Shown here piece after piece: positions 12,721-25,383 of a stretch of DNA of 64,000 bases. Location of the stretch: assembly GCA_963691655.1 (NCBI GenBank), contig OY829326.1, forward strand, positions 94,171,235 through 94,235,234. Direction: 5' to 3'. Position 1 is the stretch's first letter. Every line of letters starts with the position of its first letter. Position numbers and translations under genes: made by a program. The stretch comes from Toxonevra muliebris. Taxonomy: Eukaryota > Arthropoda > Insecta > Diptera > Pallopteridae. Under the pieces are notes generated by a model that saw only the letters and a list, made by a program, of their open reading frames with translations, searched no databases and was not told where the DNA came from.

Positions 12721-13440
12721 GGAAAAAATAAAATAAAAATGATTTCAGAATATTGTTGGTCACGTTAAACGAGAATATGATGATGCCGAATTTAAAAAAA
12801 TTGTTGAATAGCCAAAAATTGTATTTTTGCAAAAATTATATTTTTGCAAAAATGTTGTTTTCATAAAAAGTTTAATAACTCAGTCAATTACTTACCGATT
12901 TTTGAAAACAAACTTACATTTTATCGTTAATAAGTCCATAAGTAGTATGGCACCTTTATAAATAGTGTGTACAAACATCGCCAAAGTTGAAAAAAGGCAA
13001 AAAGAGAGAAAAATATGTGTTTGCTGGACAAATACACACTAATTTCTCAAGTTTCTTAAATCAAATGTATATCATTCGAAAGATCTAAGTTTCTTTCTTC
13101 TAAACCCGATAAGAAACTGAAAATCTCTTGATAATCCACTAAGTTACAGGCTTATAAGTGCGCAAAGGTATGCGAAACCGGTTTTTTAACGGTAAATCAA
13201 GATTTTAGGGGTGTTTGGCAAATTTCACATACAGACTCTTGTTTTACTCGACAAGACCTACAAGAAAAATAGTATAATTTCCCAGGTATTTCTACTTCAC
13301 TAAATTTTGTAACACTGTGTTATCGGATCAACTTAACATAATCTTAAAATGTCATTATGAAATTATTATATTTTTTTTTTTTAATTTCTAAGTCGACATT
13401 CTATCAAATACGTCATTGTATTCACTGGCGGATCCACGGA
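12721..13440. other. AT-rich intergenic DNA
   Basis: No gene recognised. A short local repeat of TTGCAAAAAT(T/G) type occurs near 12826-12855. Confidence 0.5.
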
Positions 13441-14130
13441 GAGGGTTTTAACACAAAAGCCGATGTTTTTCGACATATGAATCGCAATTTACAGAACAAG
13501 GCTACAGGCTTCCTTAACAAACTGGCTTCATTATATACAGGCTCTAGCTACCCAAGGGGGGATCAAAAATACAACTCTCCTTCCCTCTTGGACCAGCAAG
13601 TAATTGTATTTAATTTCTTGTATTTATGCATAAATTTCATAAAAATGAATTTTGGATATTTACTCCCCATGATAATCCGCCAAGTCGCAAAATGCAGCCC
13701 TACGCACCATCAGTATGACGTGGACATACTAGAAATGACAAACAAAAATTCACTGGACCACAACGAATACATCGCTGGGATTAAGCATCTCTATGCCAAA
13801 GCAGTGATGGAAGCTACCGATGCGTATCAGACTAATGTAATCCTGAACGGAAGACCACCGACTGTTACAGAAGCAGAAAAGACCCTGCCCAGGATAACTA
13901 GGTGCACCCTGGAACAGCTTAGGTCTGGCTACAGCAGAATCCTCAACTCTTATATGAGTCGGATCAATGACAACAAACAGGACGTGTGCGGTCAGGCCCT
14001 CATGACACATTACACTTATTCAATTGCCCGTTGCACCCAACATGTTTGACAGTTTAAGACCTATGGACTCACCCATTAGAGGTGGCCTCTTTCCTGGGAC
14101 TGGAACTAACACTATGCATAAATGCTTTAT
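13440..14130 (+). mobile_element. Jockey-type non-LTR retrotransposon 3' fragment
   Basis: The plus strand encodes the ORF2 C-terminus of a jockey-clade element: NGRPPTVTEAEKTLPR, then TLEQLRSGYSRILNSYMSRI, and after a frameshift a DLWTHPLEVASFLGLEL tail near 14052-14120. This is the conserved stretch after the reverse transcriptase domain. The 5' end is lost. An apparent start codon at 13357 lies in unrelated flanking sequence. Confidence 0.75.
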
Positions 14131-16152
14131 TTTCCTTTTCAACGACCCACAGTTAGTTTTCCTTCTGGTTTATTTTTCGTGTAAACTAGTGTAATATGGA
14201 ATTCAACTTTTTTTGCATGGTTGTTTGGGAAAACATTTAGTTTTTTCATATTTCACGATTTTTTAAAGTTGTGGAACACATCCCAAGATTTAACATATAT
14301 CTTTAGTTTTTTTTTTTATACGATTTTTTTCTTTTTTGCAAAGGAACGTATCTACCGTGTAGAGAAAGAGTTAGATGCGACTGTTTTAAAAACAATCTTT
14401 AAATAGTCTTATTAGACTTTGAAAACTATTTTTTCTGAATCTTGAAAGATATCTTGTTTGAATGACTCATTTTGATTGGAAAGTAACAATTTTTAACAAT
14501 TTTCTCTGATAATTTATTTATACTATATGATTCATGTGCAAGATTGTTACAAGAGTCAAAGATTTGCCCCTTTTGAAGAAATATGTGATTATTTTTTTTT
14601 TTATTTAGATACCTTGAAATTTTTGTATGTCACTGTCAGTTACAAAATTCCCAACATTTTTTGCATGGCCTTTGGTATTGACAACTTGCGTCTTCATTCT
14701 AAATTTCGACAGCGCACCATGCATAGTTCGATATATATATGCGCAAATAACAATTACTTGTATGAGAGATTGGCACGGAAGTTTCCCGATCGTCTATTTG
14801 TGTCGATTCTAACACTACAGTAGAATCGGAAATGCAAAATATTAGAGCAAACCAGCTTTTAAAAATAAATTATCTTTACAATTCTACGACTTATACAAGT
14901 CTTCAGTAAGCAAATTGATTTTAATGTAGGTACAAATCTTTTTAAAAATATAAATGAAAAATATGTTATTAATTAAAATAATTGCTTCTATCGTAACGAT
15001 TATATTTACAAAAACCATTAACATGTAGCTGAAAGCCGTTTCCGCTACAAATGCTCATATATTTCGAATCTGCTAAATACCCATGGCTAATCAGTTTATT
15101 GTATTTATATGTGTTTACATTTGCTTTTCATTTAGGCCCATAATTTTTTAAATATACAAATATTTTCTCACACATCTGTAGTGTTAGTATTAGTACACTT
15201 AGATGATTAATGTGAGTTCACCTGTTACTCATAGGCACACGTACTTGTCTTTTTTTTACCTTAATATCAGGCTTGATATTGCGGCTTAAGCCCGTATAAT
15301 TACATATGTATCTACTAGTATATGTTTCATATTTTTTTTATTATCTTTTGTTTAAATTTTACTCACTAGATATTTTTATTTGAACGCGTTGAACCTTTTG
15401 TAAACAACTTCTGTAAGTGTTAGCTTGATATATTACGTCATTGTCGTAAATTACCCTCATGCAAATGGTCAATTTGTTAGTTAGTATCTTCATTTTTCCT
15501 TAGCTTTGTTTAAGATTTGTAACATTTGTTTTACATTTAATTACATATTTGAAACTAAAGAACTGAAATATACACAAAAGAGAATCTGGCTGACCTTAGC
15601 GTGTTAAAATAATTTTACAATGGATCATTCATGGAACTCATCGTAAGTAACCTTGAAAATTTGTTAATTAAATTAATATATATTTAATTTCAAAATTTTC
15701 TTTAATTTCATTCATGTGGACAAAATATTGTGTGAATAAATATTATAGATATGTATTTTATACCTATATATTTAGGGGAGAGCGCCCCAAGATGAACATA
15801 GTATTGAGATAATGCTCTAGAACCCAAACTGAATAAGAGATTTTAAAGTGCTATATAGAGTAGAGGGGTGTAAAACCATCGGCATATAGTACCAAAATCC
15901 TATGCTTCATTTGAAGTAAGCGATGCTTATGAAAGCCCGCGTTTATCTCAGGCGTTCTGGGCGCACTTGTTATATGACAGTGTCACTTCGGAATTTCACT
16001 TGTGTTTCACACCTTAATCTTTTTTCATTGGCTTTATTATAAGATTTTTTTAGTCAATGTATTTTTTGTTTTGAACACGCTGGTGTTGGTGGTTTTTTGA
16101 TATTCTAAGTGTTTGTGCCACAAAATTTAAATTTTGCTCAAAAACAAGTGAA
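14131..16152. other. AT-rich intergenic DNA
   Basis: No gene recognised. The motif GCCCCAAGATGAACAT at about 15786 recurs as GCCCCAAGATGGACAT at about 16725, suggesting that a decayed element lies between them. Confidence 0.45.
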
Positions 16153-16432
16153 GGGGTAATACCACCAACTTGATGTTGGGGTAAATCCATCAATTTTTTG
16201 CTTTTTTTTGGTTATTTTCATCATTTTTTTATATTTTTATTAAATTTCAATGTATTTGCAATCAATTTTAATGTTTCTTTCGCAAAAACGCGAAAAATAA
16301 ATTTAATCTAAAATTTTTCATTCCGAAAAAATTTGTTTGATGAAACAAAATGTTTTTTCCAGTCATTTGTGCATTTTTCATTCATTTTTTTATTTTATTT
16401 CATTGAAGAAACACTATTGGTGGTTTTACCCC
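16153..16432. repeat. Inverted-repeat segment, GGGGTAATACCACCAA arms
   Basis: GGGGTAATACCACCAA at 16153-16168 is mirrored by TTGGTGGTTTTACCCC at 16417-16432 (about 14 of 16 matching), giving a 280-bp foldable unit. It sits between the two GCCCCAAGATG motifs at 15786 and 16725 and may be part of a miniature transposon. No target duplication was identified. Confidence 0.45.
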
Positions 16433-17932
16433 AATACACGGGGTAAACCACAAACTGTAGGGTTTTCGTACAACAGCTGTAGCTCGATATCTAGACGAGA
16501 TAGAGCTTCGCGTATAAAGAGTAAAATATAGAAAAAATCCTCTTTTTATTTATGGCTCTATCGGGCATAGTTATAAAGCTAACGTTCAAAAAGCGAAAAG
16601 TTGTTTTTTTACCCCCCTCTACCCTACCGTGTGAAAGTACAAAGAGAAAAATTTTTATTTTGCACACAAAAATCTTTTTAAGTTTATTTCAAAATTGTTA
16701 AAAATTTACATTTTCAAAAAAGTTGCCCCAAGATGGACATCAGGGAAAATTCCCTGAAAATGTGAAAATCAAAAATAAATATAAATGTAAAGATTTGGAA
16801 GCCAATTATATATTTTTTAGAAAGAGAAATAGCATACAAATTTTAGGCAGAATCTTCAGAGTCACAGTTCGAGCATGTGTACCAGGAACCGCTGATTTTG
16901 GCGCACTTTAAATGCACTTCTCTATTACACTCGTGGATAAAAAACGTTTCGACACATGCCTCATTTCATTTAATTTTAATTTTCAACACCAATGAAAAAA
17001 ATTTACATCTCCATCTTAGTGGCTGTTCATACGGGCGCAAGCACGAACGAAAGAGAGAGCTAGTAAATCAAAGGCCCTTAAGGCCAAGTCCACTCAAAAG
17101 CTCTTTTAGTTGTTGAAAAAAATGAAAAACCTTTTTAAACTCGGTCAAAAACTATAGACTTTTTCGTCTAAAAAAATGTAAAATTGCAACTTAGTTAATT
17201 TCATTAACTTTAAACATAATTGAATCAATGACAGTCTTGCATAACAAGAAATAACTTTCAATCTTGAATAGCCCGATGAAATGAAAAGCAAATGGTCTTT
17301 GTTGGCTAGCTAACAAGTTACCTGGTTACATTCATGATGATGACATGATTATCAACTGTGCAATCAGGCGCAGAGGTATCGAATTGCGGTTCACTTTAAT
17401 TAACATTAATACTTTACTCCACTACCACTTCCCCGTAACTATATGTACAATTGTGCAGCAGCAGTCACAAAACTAGAAGTAATAACAACAAAAGCAACGA
17501 CGACAACAACAATAACATCTTAATTTGTAAATGTCGTTGGGGAGCTGTGGATGGCACGATCTATCGATTGATTCAAATAGTTGCCACGATCGGTGATAAT
17601 GTGCACGACTAATTAGTGTTGCTATGCTGGCATATCGTATAAAATATTGCTCTATACTTGTATTTAGTAGTAGTAGTCTTTATTTTCATAAAATAAATTC
17701 ACAATATAAATATAACTTAAAAAATTTTCAAAAGGCTAAAATTCAATCTACGTCGATTGGGGTGGTATTTCCTCTTTTCAGTTTACGGTTAAAGATAAAA
17801 TTAAAATTACAAGAAAGTATCTTAAAAATTAAATTCTGCTTTAAGCTCATTTCTATAGTCTAATGTATTGAAAATATCGATATTTCCAGATAGACATTTT
17901 TTGTATACTACAGACATTTGGGTAGGGTAACG
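16433..17932. other. AT-rich intergenic DNA
   Basis: No gene recognised. A CAA/CGA/CAG trinucleotide-rich patch lies near 17457-17520. Confidence 0.5.
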
Positions 17933-19597
17933 GCACTAGTGATCGGCCACTTTTATCTATTTTTACCAAAAATAAGAAAATCCTTGATATTTTTATAGAT
18001 ATGGTTAGATGGAGACACATGTCGCCAACGCACATGCGAATAAGATTTAATCGGTCATGGAAAATAAAAGCTATAGACATGATTTAATTCGAACATTTGT
18101 AAGGGTTATTGAATTTATGAATTTTTCATTTTTTTTTTCGTAACTTGGCGTTGTGGAGAAAATGTAAGTTTGAATTAAATTTAAATGCAAATGTACACTG
18201 AATATATTTAATCCTATAATTAAGACTTCAAATTACATATTCGGTAATGAAAAATATTATAAATAATTAATCCTAAAGTTTTAACAGGGTGGCCGGACAC
18301 TAAAGCCAAATATTTACTGAATTTCAATAATCGGCCATGGTGGCCGATCACTAAAAACTCTGCTGGGATGAATATTCTAGTGATCGACCATCTGTTTTTA
18401 CTAAAAATAAGAATAGTGGTAACATTTTTCTGCTGTGCAGACACATGTCGCCGACGCATATTTAACATTAAATATGTGTAAGATCAAAACAAAAACATAA
18501 AATAATTATAAATTTTAGTCATCGGCCGGATAAAATTATTCTTGTCATACCCGACCGGTTATTGAAATATTAAGTTAATATACTACCACAAAAAGTTTTA
18601 ATACTTTTTGGAATATTATCGGATATATATGATAGAAAAAAAATAGCTCAAAAAGCTAATGCTGCAATTAGCGGGAGGTCTAAAAAGGTCTCTGACAAAG
18701 AAAAATTGTCTCTCGCTCTTCGTGATATTCAAAATAACACATTAAGTATTAAGAAAACTACGACAACATATGTAGTAGGTCGCCGTCGCCGTAGTGTGTT
18801 GGACTACTACGCAGAGGTACCCGAATTCATATCTCGGCACGCTCAAAAAATCAAAATAGAAAATAAAAATTTTTCTACACCTCTTGACTGGCAATGGCAA
18901 ACCTCCAAGAGTAAAAAAAATGCGTATGAAAAGCTTTTCACTTCGCCGCTCGGATCCGGCATAAATCTGTAGGTCCCTTCCATTCGTGTATAAATATAAC
19001 TCACACAACATGAATGGATGCAAAAAGCTCGTCCTTGGCCCTCCAGGGGCTTTTGTGCCATAATAGTAGTAGTAGCAACAACATAAGAGATTCCAAGATC
19101 AACAATTCAAGATCAATCAATAGATCAAAAACAAATAAGCGTTTGTTTACAAAAAATTATGAAAGGAAAATTATTTTTCATATTTGTATTTTTCAAGATG
19201 GCAGCCAAAGCAATGAGCAGAAGTGTTACGAAATTATGTTTTAAAATGAAGGCGCACATATCTAAATATACCAAACAAATTTTCATCCACAATTTTTTGT
19301 AAGCAAAAACTCTATTGATTCCCTATTGTCTACATATGTTTATGTACCTATATGCTAATGAGTATTTTGTTTTCTTTTTATATTAAGTATATGAATTGTT
19401 TTCAATTAGTTTTTCCTCGATAGTATTTCTATTATAAAAATAAATCTTTATTATTTTTTTCTATATAATAATTAAACACAAAATAAGCGTTAAAAAATAT
19501 ATATATTGCATTTGTTATTTTTTTGATAATGGCCGGTAACTAGAGATTTTGTGGCCGATCACTAAAAAAATGGCCGATAACTAGAAAAACACCACTG
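17933..19597 (+). mobile_element. pogo/Tigger-like element relic with GGCCGATCACTA repeats
   Basis: A motif of the form (T/C)AGTGATCGGCCA or its inverse recurs at about 17937, 18340, 18380, 19550 and 19570, marking ends and subterminal repeats. A direct duplication pairs 17937-18040 with 18379-18465 (shared GACACATGTCGCC(A/G)ACGCA). Between them, 18655-18770 encodes VSDKEKLSLALRDIQNNTLS, typical of the psq-type helix-turn-helix at the N-terminus of pogo-like transposases. No catalytic domain is seen. The right end reads CAGTGGTGTTTTTCTAG inward from 19597. Confidence 0.5.
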
Positions 19598-20439
19598 TTT
19601 GAAGAAAAATACCAAAAACATAAATAAATAGGCAATAACTTTTAAATTTTTTTAGTTAATCAATTAAGATTAAGCTTAGAATTGTATATGTTCTTATTGT
19701 ACTTAAATATTTTAAATGGTTTAGAATTTATGTTGTTACAAAGTTTGAAACACAGATTTCAATATATCGAAAAAAATTTGTTAGAGTAATTTCCACACCA
19801 GAGTAACATATTAAATATACTGTGTTTGCATGATAGATAGTCAGCATTATTAAATGCGAAATAAAATATAATATTATTTTATTTTATTTGTTTTTTCATC
19901 TCATCTCTCTATTATAAACAAAATCCTGATTGCATATAAATTAAGTATTGGGACTTTATTCTGAGTTGATGCAAGATACTCTATTCCATCAGTAATTATT
20001 TCTACAAAATTCGATAAAATTCGGTTCTCCTATCAGAAGTTTTATGGGAAAATGAGGTATTGATATTTTCATTTTGATATAACATATTTCCAAAATTTTA
20101 ACTCATTCCAAATAAAGCAAACAAGGGCAATCCGAGAACGAAAAATTTTAAAGAAACCACCGAAATATAGGGAAAATATGGAAAAATTGTACAAGCATTT
20201 TTATACACGACAATAATTTTTCAACCAAAAAAAAATGTAGGTAATCGATAATCGGTATATCTGGTCATAAGCATTTTGATAAAAAATTACCATATATCAG
20301 AACGAAATATCTATATTTTCGATATATCGATATATATCACTCATCGCTAGGTTGAAGCACTGATTAAATGTTATTACACTGTCTTAATTATCTTCTACTC
20401 CATTCAGGTTATTTATTACTTTCTATTTTGAAATTGAAG
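19598..20439. other. AT-rich intergenic DNA
   Basis: No gene recognised. Near 20310-20350 a TATCGATATATCGATATAT stretch is followed by ATCACTCATCGCTAG, which resembles one end of a hAT-like element; the partner end was not found. Confidence 0.4.
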
Positions 20440-21860
20440 GTTGCTGTAAACACTGTATTCTAATTTTTTTCAAGATAGAACAGTGGCCAATAAAGTTGGG
20501 CTACATCTTCTGCTTCGTCTAAATTGCATAAGGAACAGAATTTCTTTTGGATAGAATCATATCTATTCATAGCACTCAAAAAAAGCGTTTTGCTTCTCGC
20601 TTTAAAAATTAAACTACATCTCCACTGATTCAGAAAAATCTACTCTCCCTACAGAAAAGTCGAAATGTTTAAACGACCCCTTTAAGAAACTTTTTATGTT
20701 TTTTCTTCTGAGTCTTTGATTTTAAGTATATCCATGAGATTCTGACTATCAATTCCATTTATCGTAGAATTCCCCTCTTTTTGACGCTTTCATTTAGCTC
20801 TTTCATAGGTTTAATCCAGATAATACCTTTTTTGGTCCATAAACCTTGACGACAGCAGCTACACGAACACATGAGTACGAAATTCTGTCGGGTACAATTG
20901 TCGCCGTGTAGTCAGCTACCAAACACAGTGGAAGCGGCACCACCTGCAGCAAACACAGCCAAAACAACAAATTAGAAATAGATTTAAAATTGGCTACAGC
21001 CACAATTGTGGTCGGTGGTCATGAGATCGTATCGTCGCCAAAATAATCGTCTCCATAAGAACATGTGGTTTTTATAATTTGACAGACGTAGTCGTGTAGC
21101 TGCCGTCGTCAATGTGTAGTTTGTGAGGCAGCCTATTTTCTTATTACTCAGACATAGTTCTCAATATATCCTAATGTATTATAGTGTTTTTTTTTTTAAC
21201 TCATGTTTCAAGTTCTAGAGAAAGGTGACTTTATATCAGGTGAGTTACCAGTAACTCATTCTTCTTCTTTCTTCGTGGTCAATACCATAGGATGTCGATT
21301 TTTTGTTTACGTTTTTTCTCCATTTGACATTCTCTTCATGCCGCCATTATGGCCGCAACAACAAAGATGTGTTGTTATTGTTTTGTTGTACAGCGGATTT
21401 TGACATTTTATGGTATCTGACACAACAACAAAGATACGTTGTTTTCCCCAAGGTGAAATTGTTGTAATCTTGCTATTACCTTTTACATGATTTCTCCATG
21501 TTCTAGAGCAGATTTAGGTGTGCTAGAATGTAAATTAAAAATTCGTTTTGTACCCACATATCTGGGTGCCATAAGCTTGTGTTGATCTGCAAACTGCCAG
21601 AAACATTTTCCACTTCACTACATATTTCTTATTTATAAAAGCCAGCCAAGTTACATTTATACAATTTTTGGACGCCTGAGTCCTTTTTCGACATGTTTTG
21701 GAAAAGTCATCCTTGGTGTCATTTCAATTCCCAGACAAGTACATTGGTTCATAATTTGTATTGGTTCCCCATTATAATAGCATTTCTCATTAAAATCTAA
21801 AATAATGATTCTTTCTACAGAAAAATTTTTAGTCCGTGGCATCAAATTATTCATTTAAAG
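20440..21860 (-). mobile_element. Decayed non-LTR retrotransposon fragments
   Basis: Two minus-strand patches look like parts of one LINE. At 21657-21760 the product contains QCTCLGIEMTPRMTFPKHVE, the post-catalytic LGI block of reverse transcriptase. At 20500-20640 it reads FLNQWRCSLIFKARSKT and KKFCSLCNLDEAEDV, the cysteine-bearing C-terminal tail. Order and orientation agree with one copy interrupted by other sequence, including the inverted repeat at 20846-21112. Confidence 0.55.
20846..21112. mobile_element. MITE-like inverted repeat pair
   Basis: TTGACGACAGCAGCTACACG at 20846 is mirrored at 21091-21112 by the complement of TTGACGACGGCAGCTACACG, one mismatch in 20. The 267-bp unit lies between two LINE fragments. 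No coding capacity and no certain target duplication. Confidence 0.5.
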
Positions 21861-22194
21861 TTTTGTGATAATGATTTTTGAAACTCAGCCAAAAAATCTT
21901 TTGTGTTTTTGTTTACAGTCATATCCCGATTTACGTGTTTCGATACAAAAATATTCGACGCAATAAAATAAAATTTACATTGAGAGGAGGAAACTCCAAA
22001 AGCAGAATATTCTTGAAGAAAAATATAATATAGTAATAAGGTGCAATTTTTTTGAAGATGCAAATCGAAACAATATTTGTGGAAAAAAATATAAATCGAA
22101 ATATTACTGTAACTTACGCCACACTATGGGGTATTTGACAGCTGGCCAAAATTTCTTTTTATTAAAAATGGAATTCTTAGCGTCCCGAGATGTT
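21861..22194. other. AT-rich intergenic DNA
   Basis: No gene or repeat terminus recognised. Confidence 0.4.
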
Positions 22195-23400
22195 TCCTTT
22201 GTACAATTTGTGAAATCGGCTCGAAGCCACAACCACCCACCCACCATACAAGTGAATTTTTCAAAGCGTGATACCAGCTAAAATATTGAAGTAAATTAAA
22301 TGAAACTAAACACACTTATTTATATTGGGTGCATTCAGAAGGTACAGCTGTTGCGCAACTGTGGCGTGTGTGTCTTCTGAATGGGTTGTTGTGAATTTCC
22401 GCTCCGTGGAGCTGTTGGCATTTCGACGCCATTTTTTCTATCATATTATATTTCTGCTCTTTCGGGCCAACATGTTGTCTCAAAAGATCTGCGCCATCTA
22501 TTTTTATTTATCGGCGGTTTGGCGATTTTTAGGCGGCGGCTGGTAGCCGATATTTTCTTTTGTTTCGGCGGCTGATATAAAAGTACTCGAATATAATATT
22601 TTAAACAATCCTATTATAAGCAAATTTATCTGTTTAATGTTATTCAATTCATATTATGAAGTTTGTCGTTCATTTATACAGTGAGTACGGCTTAGCCGAT
22701 AAATCAAGGCCGGTAAGCCGCACGGCGCAGGTTTCTGGCTTATAGTTAAAAAATATATATATGAAAATATACATGATGTCTGCCGTAGATACAGTTTCAA
22801 TGCAATATACAATTGGCGAGTGTATTTAATAATAGATATCTTATATTATTTTTTTCTTTGATAAAATTAAAATGTTTTCACTTTTTTGTTTCTCAAAAAA
22901 TAAAACATCTGTTTCTCAAAAATTTGTCAAATGATCCATCATGCCATTCAGAAGACACAAAATGTATATACGTAGCAGAAGCGAATTTAATTTCAACATG
23001 TTGAGCCTCCGGTGTGTCTTCTGAATGCAACCATTTGCATATAAAATATTTAGTATAAAAACTAACCAAATTCCTCTGTAGTCACGCTCACCTCCTATAT
23101 ATGTGAAATTTTCTAAGCGTGATATCAGGAAAAATACTGACGTAAATTCAATACCATTCGACACACTTCTTTTATATTAACATAGGTAATATTTGGTACT
23201 AAAATCAACCAAATCCCTTGATAACCACGCCCACCCCCATATAAGTGAAATTTTCAAAGCGTAATATCAGGCAAAATACTGAAGTAAATTAATATGAAAC
23301 TAAACACACTTATTTATATTAGCATATAGAACATTTAGTATGAAAATCAACCAAATCCCTCGGTAGCCACGCCCACCTACCACACAATTGAAATATGTAA
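22195..23400. repeat. Tandem repeat array, ~143-bp unit
   Basis: A unit containing CAAATCCCTCGGTAGCCACG, then AAGTGAAATTTTCAAAGCGT, then AAACACACTTATTTATATT recurs with anchors near 22212, 23067, 23210 and 23352. Spacing is 143 and 142 bp between the last three, and about 149 bp for the first once the 706-bp insert at 22327-23032 is removed. Units are diverged but clearly homologous. Function unknown; such arrays are common inside foldback elements and Helitron-like elements. Confidence 0.75.
22327..23032. mobile_element. 706-bp TIR element inside the tandem array
   Basis: Ends are GGGTGCATTCAGAAG (left) and the inverse of GGTTGCATTCAGAAG (right). The flanking trinucleotide ATT occurs at 22324-22326 and 23033-23035. 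An uninterrupted neighbouring repeat unit near 23304-23345 shows the empty site with a single ATT, supporting a 3-bp target duplication. A second inverted copy of the end motif occurs near 22370 (TGTGTCTTCTGAATG). No transposase is recognised. Confidence 0.75.
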
Positions 23401-25383
23401 GTTATTTGGAAAGATATAGAAGCTCTTCCTGTGTAATAGATATGAGAACACCTATTTTAGAGAAAAAAATTATAGTTTGAAATACAGTCTGTAGAGTATA
23501 ACAATTAAGTCGAAAGCAATAGTTAAAAAATGAACCAAAACGTAAAATTCACTAAGAAAAACTTGGTTATGTTCCGGAGGGGCAAAAAAGGCACTTCAAA
23601 ATTTTGCAAACCAATTGATGACAGTCTACTTCAAGGGTAGAAAGCGAAAATATAACGAGGACTCACGAAGGAAACAACTTTAACACCATATATATGGAAG
23701 AAAATCCTCAATTTTTAGACATATTTTGAAATAACTCTTAAAAATAATTTAAAGACTTTAATTCAATTATACCATTAGTACTTAAAATACTTGTAGTTAA
23801 AGGTTCCATCATCAAAAATTATTTTAAAAAGTCTGTTTTTCTAAAATTGCTCTTTAAAGTACTGAAAATTTTCGTTTTACCATTGCACGCAACCAACAAA
23901 AATACCGATACTATGGCAGATAGGACAATAATTTGTTTACTAATGAAGCAGAATTTTATCGTCTTTTATCCCAAAAGTTCTATGTATGTACATCAAAATC
24001 AATTTTAGGAATTTTGGCCAGAAAATCGAGTGTGTGCGACAGCCAACTCAGAGAAGAGAAGCCTCTCATATTTAGGGCCATTTCCACTTTGTGTTCGACT
24101 TCCAAGATAAGAAGTAATCAATTTAAGTAAACGTGACGGAAAACCCATGTTACGCAATTTAAGAAAAGCAAGTTATGTTTTACTACAAAATTATTACTAA
24201 AAACTTATAACAAAAGTTAAAACATTCCATTACTAAGCAATAATGACGATGAAGAAAGAAAAAGCTAAATTATCAGTTTGTATTTAGTTTTTACATCAGT
24301 GGTATTTTGTAGCTAAAAATTTTCATGATCAATTGCCACACTTCTCTAACAATGACTCTACATCAATATACAGGAAATATAGACCCAACAACGACCTCAC
24401 AATCACGACTAATTTTTAATTTTATTTTTGTCCCTTTATTGTAGTTTTAGTTTCATTTTTTATTCGTTAATTTTTATTTTTTTGTAAACACTTGAACAGT
24501 GTAGCACGTGACATGTATTTTAAATTCTGTGCAGGGCCCAATACTCGAATCAAATCATTGAATGATTAGTATTTAATAATGTTTTTCGTTTATTTCTTAG
24601 ATACCAAAATAAATTATTCGAAATGAATTTCTGTCTTTTTTTTTTTTTTTTGTACAGAAATTCAGATCGTGATAGTCAAGACTCCTTCTTACAATTAATA
24701 ACTTATTGGGGTTTGTTTTCATATTCCATGCGAGTGCCTAAGTGGAAAAGTTCCGCATTAATATCACAAGTCAGCACGTATTGTGTGTCAGAAACCTCAT
24801 TTATTTCTATATAGATGATCCATCTATACTAGCGATGTGCACTCCAGCAGCCCTTTGCCGACGCCTTGTACATGAAATGTGCAAATTAAAAGACGAGCGA
24901 GTTGGTATTATTGTGTGTACACATCTTCGATCTCACAAGAGTATATGTGTACAAACAAAACAATCTTTAATCCTTTCTTTTTAGTTCTACGCCCTTATGC
25001 TTCTCCTATCTATATATATCAAGTCCTTTTATTTTAAGAGTTATAGCTCAAACTAAAAGTACTAGAAATGTGACGATAAAAGCAGCAAAAGTAATTCAAA
25101 ATGAATTTCGTATTTCGACAAATGTTGTTTTGCTAAAAAGTCCACCGAAATATGTACAGTATTCCCCGTTTATAAGCAACCCGCTTATAAGCATTCCCCG
25201 TTTAGTAGCACCAAGATTTGTGCCATTTACTTTTCCGCTTTATAATTTACATAATTTATTTCGCTATATGCACCCCGCTTATAAGTACTGTGATCCCATC
25301 TTTCAATTCCGTACAAAAAAGTTTTGTGAGGTGACTAATCATCTGAAGATGCTTCAGAAATGGGCATTTTGAAGGGCAATATA
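23401..25383. other. AT-rich intergenic DNA
   Basis: No gene recognised. At about 25158 the stretch CAGTATTCCCCGTTTATAAG followed by CCCGCTTATAAGC resembles the terminal repeat of a pogo/Tigger element, with a possible partner CACCCCGCTTATAAGTAC near 25270; the interior is non-coding. Confidence 0.4.

Noticed and set aside
13357..13450. Start codon of the 230-residue plus-strand frame as a gene start
   Set aside because: The first part is poly-T-derived flanking sequence; only the later part is a jockey tail, so no host gene begins here.
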